From positions 1-55,425 of the forward strand of contig JANQLQ010000302.1 in NCBI GenBank assembly GCA_028280565.1: a DNA stretch of 55,425 nucleotides. Direction: 5' to 3'. The position numbers and the translations under genes are program-made. The notes under the pieces were generated by a model, which was given only the letters and a program-made list of their open reading frames with translations, was not told the origin of the DNA and did not search any database. The stretch is from Fulvivirga sp. GTDB lineage: Bacteria; Bacteroidota; Bacteroidia; Cytophagales; Cyclobacteriaceae. Below, piece after piece: positions 26,388 to 35,686 of the stretch; the stretch's first letter is position 1; each line of letters opens with the position of its first letter.

Positions 26388-28949
26388 CTAGACCTCTTTT
26401 CTGAGCACTTCCAAAGGCGAACTATTCACTACATCCCTTGTATTCAGCCATCCAACGAGAACGCTTAAGAAAATAACCGCCGCCAAGGTGATCGATAAGC
26501 CGATCACATCCGGGAAAAAGATGATCTCAAAAAACCAAATGGATAGTGCCCACCCGGAAATCAACGAAAGGCCGATACCCGTAAGCCCTGCAAAAAATCC
26601 AAGATATGCATATTCCAGCACGGTCATGCGTTCTATTTGTTTTTTAAGTGCACCGATGGTCCGTAGGAAGACATTTTCTTTTAGGCGAGTGTATTTACTG
26701 TTTACCACCGCTCCCGCCAATACCACCAAACCTGTAACAATGGAGAACAGGGCCATGAACTGGATCACGAAAGCTACTTTATCAAAAAATTCGTCTATGG
26801 TGCTTAAGATCAACCTAAGATCGATCAAGGATACGTTGGGGTACAAGGTCACTAACTCTCTTTGGTAATTATTCGCTTTGCTTTGCGCATCTATCCGGGT
26901 AGTGAGCACATAGATCTGGGGCGCCTCTTCCAGTACCTGTGTGGGAAAAACAAAGATAAAGTTCGGCGGATCAGTAGGCCAGTCCACATCACGTACCCCG
27001 CTGAGATAGGCGGTCATATTGATCCCCTGGACATCAAACACGATGCTATCGCCAATCTCCAGTTCCAAATTTTCTTTCATACCCTCCGATATGGTCACGT
27101 AGATGGAGTCGTTGGATACCCTTTGGACACTACCTTCCACCAGTTTTTCCGACGTATTTAGCGTATCCCGGTAAGTGATCCTATACTCCCTGGTGATCGC
27201 CCAGTTAGGAATGCCGTCAGTCGTGTCTTTTTGAATGGAATCCACGCTTTTCCCATCCAGGTTAGCAATTCTACAGGTGATGATCGGCACCACCTGCTGT
27301 ACGGGCAGATCGTTATCCATCGTCAGCTTGATCACTCCCTCCTTTTGGCTGGGCTGTATATCAAACAAGATCGTGTTGGACTGGTTTTCCTGCCCAATGA
27401 ACTCAACCTGGTTCAACAAGCTATTTTGAACAATAATGAGTGTAGAGACCAAGAAGGCGCCTAAACCGATGACTACGACCAGCACCAGTGTTTGGTTATT
27501 CGGCCGGAATAGGTTGGCCAGGCTCTGCCGCCATACAAAACTCCAATGCCCGGGAAAATATCTCTTCACCAGGCGCATTAATCCCCAAGCAACTAATGAA
27601 AGGCAACCGAATGCAATCGACAAGGCGGCAAAAAAGAATAATCCCACCTGGATATCCCCGGATTGATACGTGGCAAAGGCTAAGGGGAATAAAATGATCA
27701 GCGCAATCACGGTTACCCGGGTTTTAGAACGATTCCGTAAGGGCTGAAAATTAGTCCTGAGTACGGTAAGGGGAGGCACGAAACGCACAGCCACCAGCGG
27801 TAATACTGAAAACAAAATAGCAATGATAAGGCCTAGCAGGACCCCTTCTGCGATGGCTCGCCAAGCAATCGATAACTCTAGGTCTAGCGGGATAAATTCA
27901 GCGAGGATCGCCGGTAAAGCGTATTGGATCAAAAGTCCTAATAATGCCCCGAGAATGCTACCGATAAGACCTATGACCGCCGTTTGTATGAAGAAAATAT
28001 TGAAAGCTTGCCAGCCAGAGGTACCGATACATCTCAGCACGGCTACAGTATTTCTTTTTTCACGCACATAGATATGTACACTGCTGGCCACACCGATGCA
28101 CCCCAGGATAAGCGCCACAAAGGCCAGCAGGTTAAAAAACCTGTAAAGGTTTTCGAATCCTTCGCCTAAGTTATCCTTCCTGCTTTCCACCGTCTCGTAG
28201 GAATGACCATATTTACGGACCAGTGGTTTCATCGTTTCTTCCAACTCGTCGGTTTCTTGCTGGCTGGCTGTCTTAAAGTATCGCTTGTAATTCACCCGGC
28301 TGCCATACCTCACTAAGCCCGTGGAATCCAGGTAGTCCATTGAAATGTATATCGATGGTGTGAATGTAGCTTGAATACCGCTTCCGCCCGGTATCTTACT
28401 GACCGACCCGGCCACTTTGAAGGTCAACCCACCGATCTTTAAGGAATCATCGGAACTCACATCGTATTGCGACGCCAGGTTTTCATCTAACATGGCATAC
28501 GCCCCGCTTTTCACCTGGTCGAAGGCATCGGCAGGCAAGGTTTCTAACTCCCCGTAGAAAGGGAAGTCTCCCTCTAAGGCTACCACTCGTACTAGGCGAG
28601 TACCCGGGGTGCTTGTCATGAACATCGCCATGGAAGCCATGGTGGCTTCTTTGGCCTGGTCACCTTGGATAGAATCAAATTGGGCCAATATCTCCTCTTC
28701 AAAGGCCTTATTGGCATTAACGACAAAATCGGCCCCCAGCAGGTCTTTGGCTTGATCGTCAATACTTCGCTGTAAATTGATATTGAACGAATTAATAGAA
28801 ACCAATGCGGCTATGCCTATGATGACAGAAGAAATGAACAGGAATAACCTACCCAAGTTATTCCTTGCATCTTTCCAAGCCATTTTCCAGGCCCACTTAT
28901 CCTTAAAAAGGTTTCGTTTTTCTTTTTTGATCTTTATGATGTATTCCAT
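26388..28949 (-). CDS. FtsX-type ABC transporter permease (YbbP-like)
   Basis: An 853-residue permease with two FtsX/MacB-type units. There is an N-terminal helix (LGRLFLFISSVIIGIAALV), a large periplasmic domain, three helices around residues 270-380, a repeat of the arrangement, and a final FtsX block ending NTRDVVNSSPLEVLRKEV. The family includes YbbP, paired with the ATPase YbbA. The start codon overlaps the ATPase stop by one base (TGATG), so translation is coupled. With the divergent tesA nearby, the layout matches the conserved tesA-ybbA-ybbP neighbourhood. A role in lipid or lipoprotein export is often proposed, not proven. Confidence 0.9.
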   Translation of the reverse strand: MEYIIKIKKEKRNLFKDKWAWKMAWKDARNNLGRLFLFISSVIIGIAALVSINSFNINLQRSIDDQAKDLLGADFVVNANKAFEEEILAQFDSIQGDQAKEATMASMAMFMTSTPGTRLVRVVALEGDFPFYGELETLPADAFDQVKSGAYAMLDENLASQYDVSSDDSLKIGGLTFKVAGSVSKIPGGSGIQATFTPSIYISMDYLDSTGLVRYGSRVNYKRYFKTASQQETDELEETMKPLVRKYGHSYETVESRKDNLGEGFENLYRFFNLLAFVALILGCIGVASSVHIYVREKRNTVAVLRCIGTSGWQAFNIFFIQTAVIGLIGSILGALLGLLIQYALPAILAEFIPLDLELSIAWRAIAEGVLLGLIIAILFSVLPLVAVRFVPPLTVLRTNFQPLRNRSKTRVTVIALIILFPLAFATYQSGDIQVGLFFFAALSIAFGCLSLVAWGLMRLVKRYFPGHWSFVWRQSLANLFRPNNQTLVLVVVIGLGAFLVSTLIIVQNSLLNQVEFIGQENQSNTILFDIQPSQKEGVIKLTMDNDLPVQQVVPIITCRIANLDGKSVDSIQKDTTDGIPNWAITREYRITYRDTLNTSEKLVEGSVQRVSNDSIYVTISEGMKENLELEIGDSIVFDVQGINMTAYLSGVRDVDWPTDPPNFIFVFPTQVLEEAPQIYVLTTRIDAQSKANNYQRELVTLYPNVSLIDLRLILSTIDEFFDKVAFVIQFMALFSIVTGLVVLAGAVVNSKYTRLKENVFLRTIGALKKQIERMTVLEYAYLGFFAGLTGIGLSLISGWALSIWFFEIIFFPDVIGLSITLAAVIFLSVLVGWLNTRDVVNSSPLEVLRKEV

Positions 28950-29641
28950 CAGGAAGCGGCCATTGATTTTCTATCGAGGATGAGCTGCCCTCTTTTAAGC
29001 TGTAGGATACGCTGTGTATGCTCGGCAAGTTCCATGTTGTGTGTGACCAACACCAGCGTAGTTTTTTGCTCTTTGTTAATGTTAAACAATAATTCAGTCA
29101 CGATTTGGGCCGTTTCTTCATCCAGGTTACCTGTAGGTTCATCGGCAAACAGTATTTTGGGCGCCGTGATAAAGGCCCTTGCCATGGCCACACGCTGCTG
29201 TTCACCCCCGGAAAGCTGGGTCGGGTAATGGTCCATCCTATCCCCTAGCCCCACACGATCCAATAGCTCTTTTCCTCGACCCACAAAATCTTTTTCTCCC
29301 CTGAGTTCCAAAGGCACTGTAACATTCTCTAATGCCGTCAAGGTAGGTAATAGCTGGAAGTTCTGGAAAATAAAGCCTACATGCTGGTTACGCACATAGG
29401 CGCGATCATCTTCATCCAGCGCATTGAGCTTGATCCCGACCAAAGAAACCGCACCACTGGTAGCTACATCCAGTCCTGCACACAAACCCAGTAAGGTTGT
29501 TTTTCCGCTCCCGGAAGGACCCACAATAGAAATAGTGGCTCCTTCTTCTACTTCAAATGAAACATGATCCAGCACCGTGAGTGTACGAGAACCAGTATGG
29601 AAAGACTTGGTGAGTTCTTCAACCGATAAGATTATAGACAT
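28949..29641 (-). CDS. ABC transporter ATP-binding protein (YbbA/LolD-like)
   Basis: A 230-residue ATPase with a complete set of motifs: Walker A GPSGSGKTT, Q-loop region FQNFQLLPTL, signature LSGGEQQRVAMARA, Walker B ILFADEPTGNLDEE and the switch histidine in VLVTHNMELAE. It belongs to the LolD/MacB/YbbA group that pairs with FtsX-type permeases. It is the first gene of the operon and is divergent from tesA, with about 200 bp between the two. Confidence 0.93.
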   Translation of the reverse strand: MSIILSVEELTKSFHTGSRTLTVLDHVSFEVEEGATISIVGPSGSGKTTLLGLCAGLDVATSGAVSLVGIKLNALDEDDRAYVRNQHVGFIFQNFQLLPTLTALENVTVPLELRGEKDFVGRGKELLDRVGLGDRMDHYPTQLSGGEQQRVAMARAFITAPKILFADEPTGNLDEETAQIVTELLFNINKEQKTTLVLVTHNMELAEHTQRILQLKRGQLILDRKSMAAS

Positions 29642-29839
29642 AATTGCAATTAACTATTGTATACATAACGCGTATATATAGCGTGATGGTTACTTTTATT
29701 TTGTAAAAGTTGAAATTATGGCTTAAAATTTGAAAGTGGTTTTAATGAAATGTTAAAATTGCATGGATACCCCAAAAACAATGGGTGAATGAGATAGACC
29801 TGGCGTTGAGGAGAGTTTTTTGAGCTAAATTTAAAGGTT

Positions 29840-30457
29840 ATGAGTTGTAAAAGTCTATGTTTCATCTTTCTACTCGCATTTCCCGTGATGAGTTTCACGG
29901 ACCCGGGCAGGACGATCATGTTTTTTGGAGATAGCATTACTGCCGGGTACGGCCTTTCAAAAGAGCAAGCCTTTCCGGCCATTGTAGAGGAAAAGCTAAA
30001 AACCGCCGGTATGGAATGTGAAGTGGTGAATGCGGGACTTAGTGGCGAAACTTCTGCGGGCGGCCTCTCCCGCATCGACTGGGTCCTTAAAAAACCTGTA
30101 GACGTTTTCGTGTTAGAACTAGGCGCTAACGACGGCTTAAGGGGTCTACCATTAGACCAAACCCGCAGTAACCTGCAAAAGATCATTGATAAAGTAAAGC
30201 AAAAAAACCCTGCCGTAACCCTGGTCATAGCCGGAATGATGGTACCTCCAAACTTGGGCGATGCTTACACCGAGGAGTTTAGGGCGATCTTTCCTGCCCT
30301 CGCGAAAAAAAATGACGCCATGCTTATTCCTTTTCTTCTAGAGGGCGTCGCCGGGGATGAGAATCTCAACTTACCGGATGGTATCCATCCGAATATAGAA
30401 GGACATCGCATGGTGGCTGAAAACATCATAGTAACGATAAAAAAAGCGTTACAGTAG
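29840..30457 (+). CDS. tesA: SGNH/GDSL esterase, TesA-like (arylesterase / lysophospholipase L1)
   Basis: A 205-residue exported esterase with a signal peptide (CLFIFLLAFPVMSF type leader, residues 1-19). The four SGNH blocks are present: GDSI (Ser32 nucleophile), NAGLSGET (oxyanion Gly), GANDG (Asn) and LPDGIHPN (Asp180, His183). E. coli TesA is the reference: periplasmic, with thioesterase, protease I and lysophospholipase L1 activities. The divergent ABC transporter pair of the YbbA/YbbP type gives the same neighbourhood as in E. coli. A TAAATTTA box at 29826-29833 may be its -7 element, leaving a very short leader. Confidence 0.93.
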   Translation: MSCKSLCFIFLLAFPVMSFTDPGRTIMFFGDSITAGYGLSKEQAFPAIVEEKLKTAGMECEVVNAGLSGETSAGGLSRIDWVLKKPVDVFVLELGANDGLRGLPLDQTRSNLQKIIDKVKQKNPAVTLVIAGMMVPPNLGDAYTEEFRAIFPALAKKNDAMLIPFLLEGVAGDENLNLPDGIHPNIEGHRMVAENIIVTIKKALQ

Positions 30458-30521
30458 TTTTATCATTGTTTTTAACCCTTGTTTCACCTATATTGTTTGG
30501 GTAGATCAGTTCCAGACGCCC

Positions 30522-30959
30522 ATGTATTATCTTATCTATGTCAGCCAAGCTACCCGCCCCTTTACCACAGATGAACTTAAGGAGCTCGCCCGTATGTGCT
30601 ATCAAAATAACATTGATCGTGATATCACCGGTATGCTGGTATACTTGGAAAATAAGTTTTTGCAGGTCTTAGAAGGGACCAAAGAGGAGGTCCAAGGCTT
30701 GTTTTCTTCTATTTCTCAAGATCCACGTCATAAAAAGGTGAGCGTTCTCATTGAAGGCGAGATCAGCCAAAGGAACTTTCCCAAGTGGTCTATGGGCTTT
30801 AAAGCCGTGGATAAACAACTCTTTCAAGACTTAACAGGCTTCGAAAACTTAGAAGAGTTTTTCAACAGGAGCGACGTGGACAACGAAAGTCATTTATCTT
30901 TGATTTTTTTGAAACTTTTTTACAGGAAAAACTATCGCGATTTCGCTGATCTTTATTAA
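30522..30959 (+). CDS. BLUF-domain blue-light photoreceptor (short BLUF)
   Basis: A 145-residue protein that is mostly one BLUF domain, which binds FAD and switches by rearranging hydrogen bonds around the flavin. The needed residues are present: Tyr6 (LIYVSQ), Asn30, Gln48 (FLQVLEG), Trp89 and Met91 (KWSMGF). The 50-residue C-terminal part forms two helices typical of short BLUF proteins. No effector domain is fused, so output must go through a partner. It lies 64 bp after tesA and 55 bp before a second BLUF gene. Confidence 0.93.
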   Translation: MYYLIYVSQATRPFTTDELKELARMCYQNNIDRDITGMLVYLENKFLQVLEGTKEEVQGLFSSISQDPRHKKVSVLIEGEISQRNFPKWSMGFKAVDKQLFQDLTGFENLEEFFNRSDVDNESHLSLIFLKLFYRKNYRDFADLY

Positions 30960-31014
30960 ATTGTCTGAATCTAATTGTGCTTTAGGCCGTATTTAAGACA
31001 ATAATTCCATCAGC

Positions 31015-31440
31015 ATTTTATACAATATAATTTACAAAAGTACGTCTACCCCCACTCTTTCTGAAAAGGGTTTATCTGATATTGCCAGTATATCCTCAAA
31101 AAACAATGCCCGTGACCACATCAGTGGTATGCTTATCCATTTGGACAATGAATTCTTACAATTGTTAGAAGGTGAGAAAGATCAAGTCATGAACACTTTT
31201 AACCGGATTGCCTTAGACGAGCGTCATTCTCATGTGGTTATCCTTGGTGAAGGGCCTATAGAACGTAGGAACTTTGAAGATTGGGACATGGGATTTCATA
31301 TCTTAAGTGTAAAGGAATTCCAGGCCAAAACAGGTTTTAAGGACCTGGCAACCTACCTTAAAAAAGAGAAGTACCCCGATCTATCGATGCTAATATTTCT
31401 TCTCAAAGAATTTGCACAGCTTTTTTCTAACAATAAGTAG
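31015..31440 (+). CDS. second BLUF-domain photoreceptor, probable ATT start codon
   Basis: The reading frame open from 30997 encodes a full BLUF domain of 141 residues when counted from ATT at 31015, almost the length of its neighbour (145). The essential tyrosine is in LYNIIYKST (codon 31033). Asn, Gln (FLQLLEG) and Trp/Met (DWDMGF) are also present. The first ATG of the frame is at 31129, which would delete the first two strands and the tyrosine. No ATG, GTG or TTG start is available upstream before the stop at 30994. ATT sits exactly where BLUF proteins have Met followed by LY, so a start-codon change ATG to ATT, or an ATT start as in infC, is the best reading. ATC at 31009 is an alternative. 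Confidence 0.72.
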   Translation: MLYNIIYKSTSTPTLSEKGLSDIASISSKNNARDHISGMLIHLDNEFLQLLEGEKDQVMNTFNRIALDERHSHVVILGEGPIERRNFEDWDMGFHILSVKEFQAKTGFKDLATYLKKEKYPDLSMLIFLLKEFAQLFSNNK

Positions 31441-31507
31441 GGCATCCTTTAAAATTAAAGTGGCCTTTGGCGAAGAGACATCCAGGAACACCGCGGTCTA
31501 ATTTCAA
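31441..31507. repeat. dispersed intergenic repeat family B, truncated copy
   Basis: Begins GGCATCCTTTAAAATTAAAG directly at the BLUF stop codon and contains CCAGGAACACCGCGG, matching the first 65 bp of 11505 and 21955 copies. It ends near the convergent receptor gene. Confidence 0.65.
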
Positions 31508-31538
31508 TCCTCCTGGCGCATTTTGGGAATGAGAAAAT

Positions 31539-34088
31539 TTACCAAAATACCCTAAACACGAAATTAGGTGTAACGCCCAAGGAGTAGATACGAGTATCAA
31601 TTAATTCATTTTCAAGGGAAGGTGTTGTTCTAAACTCACGATTAAGCAAGTTTTCCCGGTTGTAAAGGTTTAATATCGATACTCCCACTCGATACCGGGT
31701 ATTCTTATTTTTATTTGCATGAAATTCATATACCACGGAAAAATCCAGCCTATGATACATGGGAAGGTTGTCCTCGTTGATCCCATCAAATGTAATGGAA
31801 ACCGGCCCAGGCCCGTTAGTATCCTCCACTACATTTGTAAAAGACTTGCCGGTATGGAAGTACCAGCCTAGTGATAAATAAAGGTTTTTTATCGTATAAA
31901 AATGAGACCATTTGATGGTATGCTCTATGTTCCAATTTCCCGGGAAAGGTTGATCATTGTTAATACCGGTGAAATTGTTTTCCGTGAAAAGGTACGAGTA
32001 TCCTAGCCAGGTCTTGTAATCACGGACGCGCCTCTTAACAAAAAAATCTATTCCCTTAATGGCGCTGTTTCCCCTCCTGTATTCATTATCCACAGGATTG
32101 AGGAAACCAAACGTAAGCGTGGTGATGCCTTGTATTTGCTTGATGTAAGCATCTACATCAATGAACCAATCTTCGTTTTCAAAAGAAAATCCTGATGAAA
32201 ATTGGTAGCTATCGATGATCGGGAATCGATCCGTTGAAGATAGGGTCCACACCTGGTTTTCAAGGGATAGGTCACTGACCACCGACTCTTTGATCTGGCT
32301 CACGGCTTGGCTCCTGTACTCGGCCGAGGCATTAAACCTCCATTTTCTTAAAAGCCCCTGTTGAAAAACAAGCCTTGGCTCAAAATAATCCTGTTGCAGT
32401 CCAGCGTAATGATTGAACCTTGCCCCGAGGGTCAATTGGGTACGATCCCTATCCAGCTGGTATTCTGCAAAAACCGCATGGGTGCTCAACTCGCTATCGT
32501 CTTCATCCAGTATGAGGTTATACAAAGGGGTTTCCGTTTCAAAAGCGTAACTAACATGATTGGAAGAGAATTGATAACCCGTGGAAAGTATACTTTGGGG
32601 AGAGATGGGCAAGGTCAGTGTAGTGCTCATACCGTAGTCAGAGACCAAATTCTTTTTAGAAGAAACGTCAGTAGTATCATTTTCGGTCGTCCTAAATTCA
32701 TAATCCAGCAGGTATTTGGAGTAATACGCTTCCATATCCCAATAGATATCCGCTTTTCGACGTCGCCAGCTTAGGCCATATCCTTCGTTTTCTGTTCTTA
32801 ACAGGTCACTGAAGTCCTGGTCTTGGGTGCGGGAAGAAAAATTAAGGTCATTTTTGTTATGCAAGGTATTTACCATTAGCTGGTCATACTTACCCGGCTT
32901 AAAAATGATCTTGGAGCTAAAATCATGGAAGAAAAAATCGTTTCTTCCGGGCTCTATGTTAGGATCAATTTCTTCATTGATCTTAGTATTTTGAAACACT
33001 CGCTCAGAAAATTGCTCATAGGTGAACGTTTCCAAGTAGTCATTAAAAGATCTCCGTCCTGAAAGCTGCAAGGACAGTTTGTTCTTTACTAGTGGGGCCT
33101 CCAGGTAGGCATCCGCATAAAGCATGTTCAATCCCGCACCCCCGGAGATCTTTTGTGGCAATTCATCGGCACTCGTGATATCGATCACACTGGACACCCG
33201 GTCACCGTACCTGGCGCTGGTCCCGTTTTTGATAAACTGTACCTCCTGCGTAATGTAAGGATTAAATGCGGACAACATACCAAAAAAGTGCCCTTGGCTG
33301 TACGTTTTAATGCCATTCCAACGTACCAAATTCTGATCGGGAGATCCTCCTCGTACAAAAATACCCGAAGCTGTTTCAAAAGGGCTGCTTACCCCTGGCG
33401 CCTGTTGGATACTCTCCAAGATATCTGGTTCTACCAGGCCGGGCAGTATCTTTAATTCTTCGGGTCGAATTTCCAGCGATTGGTCCACCTTAGATATCCC
33501 CACAGAGAGGAAATCCTTAACCACTACCTCGGACAGCACTTGGGATGTTTCCTCGGCCACGATAACCGGGCAGCCCAGCCGCACCAAGTCTTTAACTCTT
33601 ACCAATTTGACGGCATAGCCAATATGGCTAATGCTTAATAGGGAACCATAAGAAGCGTTGGTAAAGGTGAAAAAACCATTCTCTCCCGTTACCTGTCCGA
33701 TACTTGTATTCCTCGAAAGTACTGCTGCCCCTACCAATGGCTGTAAACCACTGTTAAGAATGTACCCACAAACGCTGATCTTATCATTGGGCCGGTAAGG
33801 ACGAATGAGGTAGTAGTTACCCTTGACTTGTACAATTTTTAGCGTAAGCTGCTTCTCTAGGCTTTCTAGGAAGGTCTCTTTATTAATGGCAGCCCCGGGC
33901 ATTACCGAAACTTTCTTCCCAGCTACCAGTTCGTCAGCAAACGAAAGCTTAATGCCGTAATAGTTCTCTATTTGTGGCAGGATGTCTGTAAAAGGTACCG
34001 GCCGGGACCCTTCTCGTTCTTCCGCTTGCTGTGAAAACGAAAGGTAACGTATGAAAGTAAAAAATGTAATGAAAAGCAATGCTCTCAT
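31539..34088 (-). CDS. TonB-dependent receptor with STN signalling domain, FecR-linked
   Basis: An 849-residue outer-membrane transducer: signal peptide (MRALLFITFFTFIRYLSFSQ), STN domain (about residues 30-95, FTDILPQIENYYGIKLSF, LTLKIVQVKGNYYLIR), CarboxypepD-regulatory-like domain (about 103-185), plug with ILESIQQAPGVSSPFETASG and GSPDQNLVRWNG (about 220-320) and a barrel that ends FVFRVFW, an aromatic C-terminus. The STN domain is the part that talks to FecR. The gene starts 4 bp after the fecR stop codon and is co-transcribed with it. The substrate cannot be read from the sequence. Confidence 0.92.
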   Translation of the reverse strand: MRALLFITFFTFIRYLSFSQQAEEREGSRPVPFTDILPQIENYYGIKLSFADELVAGKKVSVMPGAAINKETFLESLEKQLTLKIVQVKGNYYLIRPYRPNDKISVCGYILNSGLQPLVGAAVLSRNTSIGQVTGENGFFTFTNASYGSLLSISHIGYAVKLVRVKDLVRLGCPVIVAEETSQVLSEVVVKDFLSVGISKVDQSLEIRPEELKILPGLVEPDILESIQQAPGVSSPFETASGIFVRGGSPDQNLVRWNGIKTYSQGHFFGMLSAFNPYITQEVQFIKNGTSARYGDRVSSVIDITSADELPQKISGGAGLNMLYADAYLEAPLVKNKLSLQLSGRRSFNDYLETFTYEQFSERVFQNTKINEEIDPNIEPGRNDFFFHDFSSKIIFKPGKYDQLMVNTLHNKNDLNFSSRTQDQDFSDLLRTENEGYGLSWRRRKADIYWDMEAYYSKYLLDYEFRTTENDTTDVSSKKNLVSDYGMSTTLTLPISPQSILSTGYQFSSNHVSYAFETETPLYNLILDEDDSELSTHAVFAEYQLDRDRTQLTLGARFNHYAGLQQDYFEPRLVFQQGLLRKWRFNASAEYRSQAVSQIKESVVSDLSLENQVWTLSSTDRFPIIDSYQFSSGFSFENEDWFIDVDAYIKQIQGITTLTFGFLNPVDNEYRRGNSAIKGIDFFVKRRVRDYKTWLGYSYLFTENNFTGINNDQPFPGNWNIEHTIKWSHFYTIKNLYLSLGWYFHTGKSFTNVVEDTNGPGPVSITFDGINEDNLPMYHRLDFSVVYEFHANKNKNTRYRVGVSILNLYNRENLLNREFRTTPSLENELIDTRIYSLGVTPNFVFRVFW

Positions 34089-34092
34089 TGCA

Positions 34093-35001
34093 TTAGTCTC
34101 CTAAAATAACAGTGCGACTGTCCTTTTGCCGGTAATTTATTTGTAAAGAGCCCAGTACAATTTCCAGTGCAGTTTGTTTATCGGCATGCGGGAAGCTTCC
34201 TGTGAAGCGTTGATCACCGTCGAATTCATTATATTCAAACTGTAAATTGAACTGGTTTTCCAGTGCTTTTAATACATACCTGACCGGCACACTTTTGAAA
34301 CTACTTCTCTGAAGTGTCCAGCCGGGCTGTTTCTCCTCTACGTCAGAAAGAGTTTCTTCCCCCCTTAAAGACATAAAACTCTGCCCTAACGTCAATGTAT
34401 TATCACTTTTAGAGGTTAAGACACTTACACTTCCTTCGTAGCAAGTCACTTGGAACAGTCCTTGGGCATCCCACACATTGAACTCGGTGCCTAGGACCGT
34501 TACCTTTCCACCTCCGGAAATAACTGAAAATTGGCTCCCGGGCTTTACTTTAAAATAGGCTTCACCCTCTAATTTCACCTCTCTTTTCTTCTCCCAATCA
34601 CTGGCATTATACGTCAGCGTACTACCAGCATTCAGCACCACTTGAGAACCTCCTGGCAGCGAGGCCACCTGCTGTTCACCAATACCAGCCTTTACCACAG
34701 TACCAGGATCATACAAGAAGAAAAAGCCAACAAGTAGTGCTAGTGAAGCAGCAATACCATATCCCCAGGCCTTCCATGTTTTCATGGGAGAAGCTGGGCG
34801 AAGCGTAAATTTCTTACTCTCCTTCACATTAGAAAGTATGGAATCCATATCAAACTCTTCCTTTTCGATATGCTTCGTGCCAGCAATGATCTTTTGATAT
34901 TCGGAATACTCCGCACTGGCTTCGAATTCACGTTTTTCCTCCTCGGAAAGCTCATTGTTAAGCCACCGGGCTAAGAAAGTATCGTCTCTATTATCACTCA
35001 T
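34093..35001 (-). CDS. FecR-family anti-sigma factor
   Basis: A 302-residue inner-membrane regulator. The N-terminal cytoplasmic helical part (FLARWLNNELSEEEKREFE) binds the sigma factor. A membrane helix (GIAASLALLVGFFFLYDPG) lies about residues 82-100. The periplasmic FecR domain follows (LPGGSQVVLNAGSTLTYN, LEGEAYFKVKPG, VLGTEFNV) and a C-terminal DUF4974 STN-like part (FKSVPVRYVLKALENQFNLQ). It transmits the state of the receptor to the sigma factor gene upstream. It is separated from the sigma gene by 95 bp that contain a GGGGGTAGGGTA motif and perhaps its own promoter. Confidence 0.94.
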   Translation of the reverse strand: MSDNRDDTFLARWLNNELSEEEKREFEASAEYSEYQKIIAGTKHIEKEEFDMDSILSNVKESKKFTLRPASPMKTWKAWGYGIAASLALLVGFFFLYDPGTVVKAGIGEQQVASLPGGSQVVLNAGSTLTYNASDWEKKREVKLEGEAYFKVKPGSQFSVISGGGKVTVLGTEFNVWDAQGLFQVTCYEGSVSVLTSKSDNTLTLGQSFMSLRGEETLSDVEEKQPGWTLQRSSFKSVPVRYVLKALENQFNLQFEYNEFDGDQRFTGSFPHADKQTALEIVLGSLQINYRQKDSRTVILGD

Positions 35002-35041
35002 AGCTATGCTCTCCGTGGTTGTAACGTTTTAAGGGGTTGTA

Positions 35042-35053
35042 TACCCTACCCCC
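35042..35053 (-). promoter_or_regulatory. GGGGGTAGGGTA motif upstream of fecR
   Basis: On the minus strand GGGGGTAGGGTA ends 40 bp before the fecR start codon. The same 12-mer, in the same orientation to its gene, lies at 35688-35699 upstream of the divergent lipoprotein. The pair is a candidate target element for the local ECF sigma factor. Confidence 0.5.
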
Positions 35054-35096
35054 TTTATTGATTAATACTGGAAGTTTTTTGTTGATGACTGGTTTT

Positions 35097-35621
35097 CTAA
35101 ATATCTCCGATCTCATTTCTCAATTTTTGCAGGGCCTTGTGAATGAGTTTTTCTATGGCTTTGACAGATACATCCATGATCTCGGAGATCTCTTTGTATG
35201 TTTTTTTCTCGACCCTATTCAGCAAGTAAGCCTCTCTTTGTTTTACTGGTAAACGAGCAATGGCGTTTTTTAACTTTTCCATGAACTCTTTTTCAAGGAT
35301 GACAAATTCAGGAGATTCATTTTCAACCCTCCTTTCATTTACCTTCATCACTTGTTCACGATACCGAAGTTTTACCTGGTCATGCCGCACCATGCTGGTC
35401 GCGAGGTTAGAAGCTACAGTATATAAAAATCCACGGGCTTTTTCTAGGGGCACTTCGGCACATTTATGCCATAGCTTAATGAAAGCCTCCTGGACCATAT
35501 CTTGTGCCAGGGCTTTATCACCAAACTTATAATACAGGTAGCTGGCTAATGTTCTGCCCTCTTTTTTAAAGAGGTGATCAAAATTCGTTTCGTCACACAA
35601 CGACTGTTTTTTTTCTGCCAT
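35097..35621 (-). CDS. ECF RNA polymerase sigma factor (FecI-like)
   Basis: A 174-residue sigma-70-family ECF factor. Region 2 includes ALAQDMVQEAFIKLWHKC and region 4 includes RLPVKQREAYLLNRVEKKTY and EISEIMDVSVKAIEKLIHKA. It is the Bacteroidota type found with FecR and an STN-containing receptor. The FecR protein encoded downstream should hold it inactive until the receptor signals. A TTTG-N20-TACTTTTA promoter for this gene is visible directly upstream. Confidence 0.95.
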   Translation of the reverse strand: MAEKKQSLCDETNFDHLFKKEGRTLASYLYYKFGDKALAQDMVQEAFIKLWHKCAEVPLEKARGFLYTVASNLATSMVRHDQVKLRYREQVMKVNERRVENESPEFVILEKEFMEKLKNAIARLPVKQREAYLLNRVEKKTYKEISEIMDVSVKAIEKLIHKALQKLRNEIGDI

Positions 35622-35637
35622 ATCTGTTGAAACTGCC

Positions 35638-35669
35638 TAAAAGTATCGTGTTTTTTCAATTTTCTCAAA
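35638..35669 (-). promoter_or_regulatory. Bacteroidota-type promoter of the sigma factor gene
   Basis: On the minus strand TTTG (35669-35666), 20 bases, then TACTTTTA (35645-35638). This fits the TTTG / TAnnTTTG consensus at all but one position with the expected spacing. Transcription would start near 35631, about 10 bases from the start codon at 35621. Confidence 0.6.
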
Positions 35670-35686
35670 TTCAAAAAAATTTTCCC

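Noticed and set aside
31129-31440. Second BLUF gene called from the first ATG
   Set aside because: This start removes the first two strands and the essential tyrosine of the BLUF domain, which are intact and in frame upstream; the extended form is preferred.
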